A DNA stretch of 45,799 nt from an aff. Roholtiella sp. LEGE 12411 (lineage in GTDB: Bacteria; Cyanobacteriota; Cyanobacteriia; Cyanobacteriales; Nostocaceae): the NCBI RefSeq assembly GCF_015206995.1, contig NZ_JADEXR010000039.1, positions 1 through 45,799 on the forward strand. Direction: 5' to 3'. The translations under genes were made by a program, and so were the position numbers. The notes beneath the pieces were generated by a model that saw nothing but the letters and a program-made list of their open reading frames with translations, was not told the DNA's origin and ran no database searches. Positions 18,762 through 26,101 of the stretch are shown here, piece by piece. Numbering within the stretch: the stretch's first letter is position 1; every line of letters starts with the position of its first letter.

Positions 18762-21002
18762 CTATAAAATCGCCTCCCCTTCTGTCCGAATTAACCGCGA
18801 GTAAGCCCCCTCAATCTGCCACAATTGTTGATGAGTACCGCGTTGTACCACCTTTCCGCGCTCTAAAACAATGATTTCATCGCAGTCACGGATAGTACTT
18901 AAACGGTGTGCCACAATAATACAAGTGCAACCCCGCCGCCGCAGATTCTCATCAATGATTTTCTCCGTCTCTGCGTCTAAGGCACTAGTAGCTTCATCCA
19001 TTACCAGGATTGAGGGGTTGTTCACCAAAGCACGAGCAATTTCTAACCTTTGTCGCTGTCCGCCGCTTAAATTGGCTGCACCCTCGATTAATTCGGCATC
19101 AAAACCTCCAGACATAGAAAGAACGACATCTTCAATAGCTGCATCTTTACAAGCTTTCATCAAGCTATTGTCTGGGACGGTAGAATCCCAAAGGGTTAAA
19201 TTGTCTCTCACCGTTCCGCCAAATAGCAGGATATCTTGCTCTACCATAGCGACAGAGTTGGTCAGCAAATGCTGGGGAATCTGTTCTCTAGATGTACCAT
19301 CAAACAGAATTTCCCCCGTCCATGGTTGGTAGAGTCCACTAATGAGTTTGGCGATGGTAGACTTACCAGAACCACTCCCACCTACCAAAGCAACTCGCTG
19401 TCCTGGCTTAATAGATAGGTGAAAGTTTTCTATCAGTGGAGATTCTAGGCGACTGTAGCCAAAGGTAATATCTCGCAATTCCACATACCCCTGCAATTTG
19501 CATTGAGAATTGGGGGTTGGGAAAGAATCCTTTTCTCCATTTCCCCTAATCTCCTCAATCGGGTGGTTTAGTACATCATCCAAGCGGACTAAATTACCTT
19601 CCAACTCTTGCAGAGTTGTCCCGAAGTTGACAAGATTGTTGACTGGTTCTTGAAAACTGTGGGTTAAAGCTTGAAAGGCTATTAACATACCGATACTCAG
19701 ATGTCCATCCATCACCCGCAATCCACCAACTACTAATAACAACATTGAGGAAACGGCTGATAAAAGTACGGGTAAGACAGAAAATATTTGGTTTGTTGTC
19801 CCCAGTTCCTGCTGGGAATTAATTGCTTTGGTATAATAACCAGACCAGCGAGCAAAGAAATCTGATTCTAAACCAGATGCTTTGATAGTTTCTATACTTT
19901 GCAAAGCACCTATAGAAACACCAGCAGCTTTACCATATTCCTGCATGAGTCGCTGATTCGCATCGACGCGCTGGCGGGAAATTGACTGTAGGGTGAGGAC
20001 GTTGATGGCAGCAAAAATCACCATGATTAAGGTTAGTACCCAGTCATATTGCACCATGACTAAGGCATAAAAAATTACCATGATGGCATCAATGATCGTA
20101 GTTGCCAATTTTCCTGAAAGCACATTAGCAACTTCGTCATTGAGATGAGTGCGATCGCTAATTTCTCCAGCAAAGCGTTGGGCGTAGAAACTCGCAGGTA
20201 GGCGGAGAATATGCCAGAGAAAGCGGCTAGACATCCCAATAGCCAGCTTAATCTTCAGCCGTCGCAGATACTTTAACCGCAGTAATGTGAGCGCTCCTTG
20301 GAGTACAGTTGTAATTGCCATTACTAACAGCAACGGACGTAACCATTGCTGCCTTTGCTGCACTAGAATATCATCTACAAACACCTGGGTTAACACTGGC
20401 ACTGCCAATCCGACCAGTGTTAAGAGAAAACCCGCAATTAGACAGTAAACTAAAGCACCAAAAGCTCCTCGCAACCGTTCCCACAGAGATACAGCAATAC
20501 TAGTTTTGCGTCCACCTTTGACGAACTCTTTACCGGGTTCCATGACTAGAACTACCCCAGTGTACCCCTCGTCAAATTCTTGGTGTGACACGGTACGCGG
20601 CCCAGTTCCAGGGTCATTGAGATAAACTCGTTTTTTGCCAAATCCTTCTACAACGATGAAGTGGTTGAAATGCCAAAAAACAATATAGGGAGGGCGCAAG
20701 GCTTGTAACTGCTTGAGTTCCCTTTTCAAGCCTTTACCTTCGAGTCCGTACCTTCTGGCTGCTTTGATCATATTGGATGCTTTGCTGCCATCGCGGGAGA
20801 CACCACACTCTCGACGCAGTTCAGTTAAGGGTACAATGCGATCGTAGTAACCAAGAATAATCCCCAAAGCCGCTGCACCGCATTCCACAGCTTCCATTTG
20901 CAAAACCGTGGGCGTTTTAAATCGGATATCCCTACTAGGCAGTAGTTTTACTAAGTACTGCCAAGCAGAAATCGGTGTTGCTAAGGTAAAATCAATAGAC
21001 AC
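18762..21002 (-). CDS. NHLM-type ABC transporter with C39 leader peptidase
   Basis: A 746-residue bifunctional maturation/export protein. Residues about 28-160 are a C39 cysteine peptidase: Cys41 in QMEAVECGAAALG, His114 in FNHFIVVEG and Asp130 in LNDPGTG form the expected catalytic set. This domain cuts leaders after Gly-Gly or Gly-Ala. A six-span membrane domain (about 175-450) follows, then the ATPase with Walker A LVGGSGSGKST, signature LSGGQRQRLE and Walker B LVMDEATSALD. Its start overlaps the HlyD gene end by 11 bases, so the two are translationally coupled. All three intact precursors in the window end their leaders in AGG, matching this specificity; it is the only C39 protein here. 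Confidence 0.95.
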   Translation of the reverse strand: MSIDFTLATPISAWQYLVKLLPSRDIRFKTPTVLQMEAVECGAAALGIILGYYDRIVPLTELRRECGVSRDGSKASNMIKAARRYGLEGKGLKRELKQLQALRPPYIVFWHFNHFIVVEGFGKKRVYLNDPGTGPRTVSHQEFDEGYTGVVLVMEPGKEFVKGGRKTSIAVSLWERLRGAFGALVYCLIAGFLLTLVGLAVPVLTQVFVDDILVQQRQQWLRPLLLVMAITTVLQGALTLLRLKYLRRLKIKLAIGMSSRFLWHILRLPASFYAQRFAGEISDRTHLNDEVANVLSGKLATTIIDAIMVIFYALVMVQYDWVLTLIMVIFAAINVLTLQSISRQRVDANQRLMQEYGKAAGVSIGALQSIETIKASGLESDFFARWSGYYTKAINSQQELGTTNQIFSVLPVLLSAVSSMLLLVVGGLRVMDGHLSIGMLIAFQALTHSFQEPVNNLVNFGTTLQELEGNLVRLDDVLNHPIEEIRGNGEKDSFPTPNSQCKLQGYVELRDITFGYSRLESPLIENFHLSIKPGQRVALVGGSGSGKSTIAKLISGLYQPWTGEILFDGTSREQIPQHLLTNSVAMVEQDILLFGGTVRDNLTLWDSTVPDNSLMKACKDAAIEDVVLSMSGGFDAELIEGAANLSGGQRQRLEIARALVNNPSILVMDEATSALDAETEKIIDENLRRRGCTCIIVAHRLSTIRDCDEIIVLERGKVVQRGTHQQLWQIEGAYSRLIRTEGEAIL

Positions 21003-22608
21003 CAGTAAAAGACCTCAGAATAGGAAAGACATAGGTGATGGGAGCGCGTTCTTCCACCTTGACCCGCACAACGGTAGTAGTTCCAGAAGAGATTTCCATT
21101 CGGGGGCCAGTGGAAGAAGACCACTTGTAGCCGCTAAAAGTTTGAGAATCTAGTTCTAGGTCAGCGTATACTTGGATAACTCCGTCTTGCTTATCGGATA
21201 CCAAGCCTGATACTAGTTCTGCATTACCCACAACGCTAGCAGCAGCCTCTTTAGTGGTAGGAAATCCAGAGACGCTAGTTGTAGTACCGACAATGCCGCC
21301 AAAGCGTTCCCGTTTGACCGTTTGCGGGGTAACTTGCAGGCTCATCCCCGTTTGAATCTTCTTTCCTTCAGCCACTGGAAAATAGGTGATGCTAACTAAC
21401 TTTCCGGCTGAATTTTCCGCATCGATATTCCCTAAGCGGATACCGGCGTTGATTACTTGTCCAGGAGTCACAGTTATTTCCAGAATTCTTCCTGAATATG
21501 GACTGATAATCTCACTGTTATTGCTAAGTTCTAGTTGTAGTCTGGCAATTTCTCGTTTCACTTCTTGAATTTCGTTTTTTCTGCCAGTTGAATCTTGCAA
21601 GTTTTGTTTAGCAAGATTTGCTTCTCGGCTATCCAAATCTTTTAAGCTAGCACGCTGTTGGGAAATTTCATTCAGGTTTTTCAGATAAGATTCTTGAGCA
21701 TTAGTTTCTTCCACTTCTAGTTTTGTTAATTCAGCAATATTGGTCGCGATTTCATTTTGAGTATTGATATATCTTTCTTGTGTATCGCTGTCTTTGACTT
21801 TTAGTTCTTTACGCTCAGTTTCTAATTGAGCAATTTCCTCAACTTTTTTGAAATATTCATTTTGAAAATCATAAAATTGGTATTGTGTAATTACTTTTTC
21901 TTGTAATAAACCTTTATAAGCTTCTACTTTTTCTTTGAGAACTTTCAATTGAGCTTGAGCCGCTTGAATACGTTTAGTCAGACTTTGAGATTGCTGAGTG
22001 AGCGATTCTTGACTTCTTTGTTTGAGTACAGGAGTTAAAGCTTGCAATTCTCTAATTCTTTGCTGAACTTGCAGGCGTTGTTTTTGAATTGATTCTTGAC
22101 TTCTTTTCCTGAGTACAGGAGTCAAAGCTTGTAGCTCTTGTATGCGTGTAATAGCATTTTGGCGTTGTTGCTGAATAGTATTTTTCTCACTCGCGCTTCC
22201 CTGCCCTTGAAGTAAGCTGACTGCTTGGTCTTGTGTCGTCAGTTCTGTAAATTTAGTCTGCTGTTGTTGCAGTTGCTTGCGGAGTTGCGCTTGGTCAAGG
22301 GTTCCTAGTATTTGTCCTTTTTTAACTACATCCCCAACTTTAATATTGAGAGCAACTAACTGTCCTGAACTTTTTGATTCTAAGGGTACAACTTTCCGCG
22401 GAAAAATGAGTACCCCTTTACCCTCAATAGTCATGGGGATGCGTCCATAAATACTCCAAACCAGACCGATGACGACAAAAGAACCCATAGCAACTAAAGG
22501 TAGCCAGCTTCTGGGGCTGACTACCTGCATGAGTTGGTCTAGTCTTTCAGGAGAAGATAGACGTTCTACGGATTCTTTGCGGAAAAGGGCGCGTTTTTGG
22601 TCTAACAT
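20992..22608 (-). CDS. HlyD-family adaptor of the NHLM exporter
   Basis: A 538-residue membrane-fusion (periplasmic adaptor) protein. A short cytoplasmic N-terminus (MLDQKRALFRKESVERL) is followed by one membrane span near residues 35-55, a half lipoyl domain (VALNIKVGDVVKKGQILGTLD), a very long coiled coil (about 110-360, rich in Q/E/K/L with two internal LQALTPVL repeats) and the second half (IISPYSGRILEITVTPGQVI). It links the ABC proteins to an outer-membrane channel, which is not encoded in this window. The opening motif KRALFRKESVERLSSPERLD is typical of NHLM-associated HlyD proteins. A decayed fragment of a paralogue lies at 34642-34803. Confidence 0.93.
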   Translation of the reverse strand: MLDQKRALFRKESVERLSSPERLDQLMQVVSPRSWLPLVAMGSFVVIGLVWSIYGRIPMTIEGKGVLIFPRKVVPLESKSSGQLVALNIKVGDVVKKGQILGTLDQAQLRKQLQQQQTKFTELTTQDQAVSLLQGQGSASEKNTIQQQRQNAITRIQELQALTPVLRKRSQESIQKQRLQVQQRIRELQALTPVLKQRSQESLTQQSQSLTKRIQAAQAQLKVLKEKVEAYKGLLQEKVITQYQFYDFQNEYFKKVEEIAQLETERKELKVKDSDTQERYINTQNEIATNIAELTKLEVEETNAQESYLKNLNEISQQRASLKDLDSREANLAKQNLQDSTGRKNEIQEVKREIARLQLELSNNSEIISPYSGRILEITVTPGQVINAGIRLGNIDAENSAGKLVSITYFPVAEGKKIQTGMSLQVTPQTVKRERFGGIVGTTTSVSGFPTTKEAAASVVGNAELVSGLVSDKQDGVIQVYADLELDSQTFSGYKWSSSTGPRMEISSGTTTVVRVKVEERAPITYVFPILRSFTGVY

Positions 22609-22802
22609 TATGAGTGCAGTAATGATAGTTTTTGAATCTTTTCAGGCATAGTAATAATTATTTTCATAAGCAGCTTTAAAATATCGGAATCAACATATTT
22701 ATTACAGTTTTTCCTAAAATAGTAGCGTTTTCAAATGCACATATACACAAATTTTTGCCAACTTAAATTTGCTATGAATTAAGAAAATGCTGTACTTAGT
22801 TT

Positions 22803-23687
22803 TTATTGCAATAATTTAAAAGTTCCTCTTGTTTCAGTAACAGAAATTAAATAAGGAGCCAACCGATGCTTAACAAATTTAACCATAGACTCATGTTCTA
22901 GGGGAACAGTCCAGATTCCATTAGGAATATTAGCTTGGAATTGACGTTTAGATGCCTCAGCATATAAGGAAATAATCCGCCCCATTTTTTGCAAATCCTT
23001 CCTCACAAAACTACAGGTATAGAGAATGGTGTCTGGAGAAATTCGATGGTTAATAACCCATCCCACTACGTGCGCTTGGTAACGCAAACCTAAGCTGTTT
23101 ATCGGTTCCAAATTTTCTTCATGTAGAAATGGAATCAAATCCTTCGGAATCCACGGTTCAATTTTTTGTTGTTCTTGGATTGCTTGTCTCTCTTGTGGAG
23201 TGATTTCTATCCAAGGAAAGATGCTGTATTCAGAAGGCAAGCGGCTGTATTTTTTCATCCAAGGCGCTTGTATTATTGTCTCTGCTTTCCCTTTGCACAC
23301 CAACATTCGGGTTTCAGGAGTTGTCCAGTGGCGTTTCTGGAGCATATGTTCCAAAGCCGGTGTTGTGGTTTTTCCACTCATGTACACCAACTCAGCTTGT
23401 TTACAACCCCTGACTTGTAACTCTTGTTCTAAACGGGTAAGTAAAGTTGTTCCAATACCAGCACCACGGTGTGGAGGTGCAACAAATATCGAGAGTACCT
23501 CAACAAATTCACCTCCTGGAAAAACCTTACCTAAAGCCAAACCAATAGGCTTTTCTTCTTCGCAAGCACCGATAGCAACTAGAGAGTTATTTGAGTTTAA
23601 ATTATGCAGATTGGGGCGTAGTTTTGGAAAAGTAAATTGCTCATAAGTCAATGCGTTTGAGTCATTTAAAATATCGACTGTATACAT
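22803..23687 (-). CDS. tandem GNAT-fold acyltransferase, lanthipeptide branch
   Basis: 294 residues. The N-terminal half (about 1-130) is a GNAT domain with the acyl-CoA pyrophosphate-binding loop R74-GAGIG-T followed by LLTRLEQEL. The C-terminal half (about 165-290) looks like a second, degenerate GNAT unit (LGLRYQAHVVGWVINHR, FVRKDLQKMGRIISLYAEA). The start has AGGAG seven to eight bases upstream. It follows the oxygenase gene by 26 bases and precedes hlyD, inside the lanthipeptide branch. GNAT maturases of this genomic type are known to attach fatty acids to Lys or Orn side chains of RiPPs (selidamides); the core here has two adjacent Lys. Acylation of the peptide is inference; self-protection by acetylation is the alternative. 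A close paralogue is at 38352-39236. Confidence 0.85.
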   Translation of the reverse strand: MYTVDILNDSNALTYEQFTFPKLRPNLHNLNSNNSLVAIGACEEEKPIGLALGKVFPGGEFVEVLSIFVAPPHRGAGIGTTLLTRLEQELQVRGCKQAELVYMSGKTTTPALEHMLQKRHWTTPETRMLVCKGKAETIIQAPWMKKYSRLPSEYSIFPWIEITPQERQAIQEQQKIEPWIPKDLIPFLHEENLEPINSLGLRYQAHVVGWVINHRISPDTILYTCSFVRKDLQKMGRIISLYAEASKRQFQANIPNGIWTVPLEHESMVKFVKHRLAPYLISVTETRGTFKLLQ

Positions 23688-23713
23688 AGATACTTAACTC
23701 CTAGCTATCTGAT

Positions 23714-24409
23714 TCACCAATATAGTTGCCAAGTTTGACCGCACAAAACACCATGTCCTTGAAGCGTAATTCTTTGATCATCCGATTGAAGATTTTTTCC
23801 TGGAGCCATTTGATGAGCTATATGCCCAGAATGCAAAGCAAGCCAACCTAATTTGTAGGGATTAAAAGTTTTTTGGCGAGAGTGAATTAATTGACTCATT
23901 GCTGCCGGAGAAAGTCCTATTATTTCTTCATGCCTTATATCCCATACATTCAAACCACCGCCATTCTTCGGCAGTGCAATAGCCAGAGTGAAAGAAATTG
24001 GTTGGGATAAATTGATAACTTCCGTTGTTTCCCAATCGACTTCCTGGTACTGCAAATCAAAGTGAATGGGGGCAATTGGCTGTTCAAACATTTTGTGAGA
24101 TAAGAAAATATGAAAACCCGGTATTGCCAAATTTTTTTGGTAGTTTATGAATGCTTTCAATTGTTCAGCTAGGGCAGATGATAACCGCTCATAAAGCCAT
24201 CTAAACCGACTGTAAAGTATCAGATTATAGTGCTTCGCCTTGTCATAATAGTCTGCTTTAGATAAGACTGCATCTATATAACTGGCTGCACCTAGCTTAT
24301 AGGCGGGCATATTCAATTGTGGTTGCAGCCACAACTCTTTCATTTCATGAATTCCTGCTTGTACTTCTAAGCATTCCTGTTCTGTGAGCAATTCAATCTC
24401 AGTAATCAT
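23714..24409 (-). CDS. 2OG-Fe(II) oxygenase-like peptide hydroxylase
   Basis: 231 residues with the residues of a 2-oxoglutarate/Fe(II) double-stranded beta-helix enzyme: His116-x-Asp118 (PIHFDLQY), a distal His (H196 or H199 in HSGHIAHQMAP) and Arg213 in RITLQGHG, about 14 residues after the distal His, where the cosubstrate carboxylate would bind. The last residues are CGQTWQLYW. No signal or membrane segment. It lies between the Asp/Asn-hydroxylase-like gene and the GNAT gene, so it probably hydroxylates or otherwise oxidises the peptide. The family is assigned from motif geometry; I do not recognise a named member. Downstream of the preceding gene, a decayed C-terminal copy (24428-24515) shows that a second one existed. 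Confidence 0.78.
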   Translation of the reverse strand: MITEIELLTEQECLEVQAGIHEMKELWLQPQLNMPAYKLGAASYIDAVLSKADYYDKAKHYNLILYSRFRWLYERLSSALAEQLKAFINYQKNLAIPGFHIFLSHKMFEQPIAPIHFDLQYQEVDWETTEVINLSQPISFTLAIALPKNGGGLNVWDIRHEEIIGLSPAAMSQLIHSRQKTFNPYKLGWLALHSGHIAHQMAPGKNLQSDDQRITLQGHGVLCGQTWQLYW

Positions 24410-24427
24410 AATAATACCTTTTCAATA

Positions 24428-24515
24428 TCACCGATATAGTTTCCAAGAACTTTGGCAGAATAACCCATGTTCTTGTAATGTAATTCATTCTTCATCTGGC
24501 TGAATATTTGTTCAA
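24428..24515 (-). pseudogene. decayed C-terminus of a second 2OG oxygenase gene
   Basis: Read on the minus strand, this stretch gives IQPDEE-stop-ITLQEHGLFCQSSWKLYR-stop, which lines up with LQSDDQRITLQGHGVLCGQTWQLYW at the end of the intact oxygenase. The in-frame TGA falls exactly where the intact protein has the cosubstrate Arg (CGA to TGA). Upstream of about 24515 the similarity is lost, although sequence up to 24636 carries no other gene. This is the tail of a duplicated, broken paralogue left between the two oxygenase genes. Confidence 0.75.
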
Positions 24516-24636
24516 AAAATAACTTATTGAGGTCTATGTCCTCGATACAAAATAATTCTGCCCAGCTTTTATGGGGAAAATATCTTGTTTTGATAACTAA
24601 GAAGCTAGGTAGTTTTTAGTTAGAATTAGTCAGGTA

Positions 24637-25170
24637 TTATATCTGAGTAATTTCTGACAAATACCTTTCTTCAAAAGAATTTACAACGTTGGTGTTTTTG
24701 AAATCAATTAGTAAGACTATTCTCGGAAAATTACTCTTATTCCAGGCTTCATGCTCAACGGTATCATCAAAAATTAAACATTTACCTTCCTGCCAGTTTA
24801 GCGTTTGATTACCTACTCGAATGCCACAGTTATCGGGCACAATTAGACCTAAATGAGAGCGGAGTACAGCTTTTGAGTATCCTATGTGAGGAAGAATATG
24901 AGTTCCTGGTGCTAAACAGGAAAAACCTGCTGTAGTCATTCCTGGAATAGACTCTACTAACTCGGCTGTTTCTGGACATAAGTGGCAGTTCCCTTCCAAT
25001 TTCTTCTCGAAAGCATACAGCCCAAAAACTTCCCAGCCTTTGTTATACAAAAACTTCTCATGCCAAGGAGTAAAATGGTTTTGTTGCAATCGATTTAACT
25101 CTTCTTTAATGAGCAGCCAATTTGACTCTAGAGCATCTAGAAATTTAAAATCTGTGGTCTTATAAAACAT
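24637..25170 (-). CDS. aspartyl/asparaginyl beta-hydroxylase-like protein
   Basis: 177 residues matching the Asp/Asn beta-hydroxylase family: APGTHILPHIGYSKAVLRSHLGLIVP, CGIRVGNQTLNWQEGKCLIFDDTVEHEAWN and PRIVLLIDF. Iron ligands would be His95 and His140; the usual Asp is Gly97 (H-x-G), as in AspH, which uses only two His. Arg150 would bind 2-oxoglutarate. The start at 25170 (MFYKTTDF) removes a 21-codon TTG-initiated extension. It sits between the lanthipeptide precursor and the second oxygenase. The lanthipeptide core contains no Asp or Asn, so the target may be another residue, the leader, or the Asn-rich cores of the two radical-SAM peptides. Confidence 0.85.
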   Translation of the reverse strand: MFYKTTDFKFLDALESNWLLIKEELNRLQQNHFTPWHEKFLYNKGWEVFGLYAFEKKLEGNCHLCPETAELVESIPGMTTAGFSCLAPGTHILPHIGYSKAVLRSHLGLIVPDNCGIRVGNQTLNWQEGKCLIFDDTVEHEAWNKSNFPRIVLLIDFKNTNVVNSFEERYLSEITQI

Positions 25171-25214
25171 GATTTCTGAGATTATTTTATTCTCGCGCTT
25201 CGACTGTCCTTTGT

Positions 25215-25259
25215 TCAATAGTCTAGAGTCCAAGCTAACCTTTGACTCTGGACTATTGA
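25215..25259. terminator. Hairpin between precursor and hydroxylase genes
   Basis: A 16-base arm (25215-25230, TCAATAGTCTAGAGTC) pairs with 25244-25259 with one mismatch around a 13-base loop. No T run follows on the minus strand. Placed after a peptide gene and before its modifying genes, it fits an attenuator or RNA-stabilising stem that lets the precursor be made in excess. Confidence 0.6.
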
Positions 25260-25395
25260 CAACCTAAGAGCGAAATATACAATTTAAATGCATAACAGCT
25301 TATCAGAGCGGGAGAAAAGCCTAGTATAGTGACTTTAACTAGAGATATTCACCCGCTATGATATGCAAATTAGGGAGACTAGTATTTACGACCTA

Positions 25396-25689
25396 CTAAC
25401 AAATACTACCCCAGCATTTTTTGGTTGCTACACAAACAGTAAAGCCACTAGCTTGACCTCCAGCTACGGCTTCTAATTCAGCGTCATTTAACTCCGATTC
25501 TGATTCTTGACGTCTTTGATTAATCAACGCTTCAACCTCATCAGCAGTGAAGCTGTAGCCATTTTCTTGACCTATTCTTACTGCCATTTCACTAAAGTTA
25601 TCTTTGTTTTCACTAGACCCTAACTGCTGTTGCAGTTGCTCGTTATTTTGAACAAAAATGTAAAACTGCTCTAAATTTTGCTTACTCAT
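25396..25689 (-). CDS. Nif11-leader class II lanthipeptide precursor
   Basis: 97 residues. The first 65 or so are a Nif11-type leader (SKQNLEQFYIFVQNNEQLQQ, then MAVRIGQENGYSFTADEVEALI), ending ELNDAELEAVAGG, a double-Gly cleavage site for the C39 exporter. The 19-residue core is QASGFTVCVATKKCWGSIC: three Cys (8, 14, 19) and Ser3, Thr6, Thr11, Ser17. Three thioether rings are possible, most simply Thr6-Cys8 or Ser3-Cys8, Thr11-Cys14 and Ser17-Cys19. Two adjacent Lys lie inside the Thr11-Cys14 segment. Start is fixed by GAGGAATC before the ATG. It lies between lanM and the hydroxylase genes. A TATACT -10-like box (25802-25807) and the repeat element at 25817-25866 precede it. Confidence 0.93.
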   Translation of the reverse strand: MSKQNLEQFYIFVQNNEQLQQQLGSSENKDNFSEMAVRIGQENGYSFTADEVEALINQRRQESESELNDAELEAVAGGQASGFTVCVATKKCWGSIC

Positions 25690-26101
25690 GATTCCTCAAT
25701 CCTCATTGTGAATAATGTCATTTTATAGCTGTGCAGACACCAATATTTTTGAAGCTTGCCTCGCTGTATTTGTTCTGTAAGCTATGTTCAAAGAGTAACT
25801 TAGTATAGTTATTTAGTTCAATCACATTTTTTTAGATACAACTAACAATTTTTTAGTTTTTACTTACTAAGTGCGATGAAAAAAATATGTAAATACATTG
25901 ATATTTATACTAAAGTTTTTATATAGTTAGTTATTTTAAATGACTGCCAAAATCAGATATTTAATCAGCAAAAAATTGGTGGCAAAGCCATATATACCAG
26001 ACTTATTTTAGAAATCGGGTATCTTACTCTAAGTTAAACAAACAAATAATAACCTTGCGAATAAAATTCACGGTTATTTTACTCAATTGAAAACTGCTAT
26101 T
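25690..26101. other. Upstream region of the lanthipeptide precursor
   Basis: 412 AT-rich bases between the precursor and the end of lanM. It holds the -10-like TATACT on the minus strand and the 21-bp-spaced repeat element (separate entry). The 230 bases nearest lanM show no gene. Confidence 0.6.
25802..25866 (-). promoter_or_regulatory. Repeat element E and -10 box, lanthipeptide precursor
   Basis: Two TTTTTAG repeats on the plus strand (25829-25835 and 25850-25856) are 21 bases apart; on the coding strand they read CTAAAAA. Further toward the gene are GTGATTGAAC and then TATACT (25802-25807), about 105 bases before the start codon. Member of a seven-copy family in the window. Confidence 0.65.

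Noticed and set aside
24460-24620. Minus-strand frame KSWAELFCIEDIDLNKLFF...
   Set aside because: Overlaps the decayed oxygenase tail in a different frame, has no start codon with a ribosome-binding site, and no recognised family.
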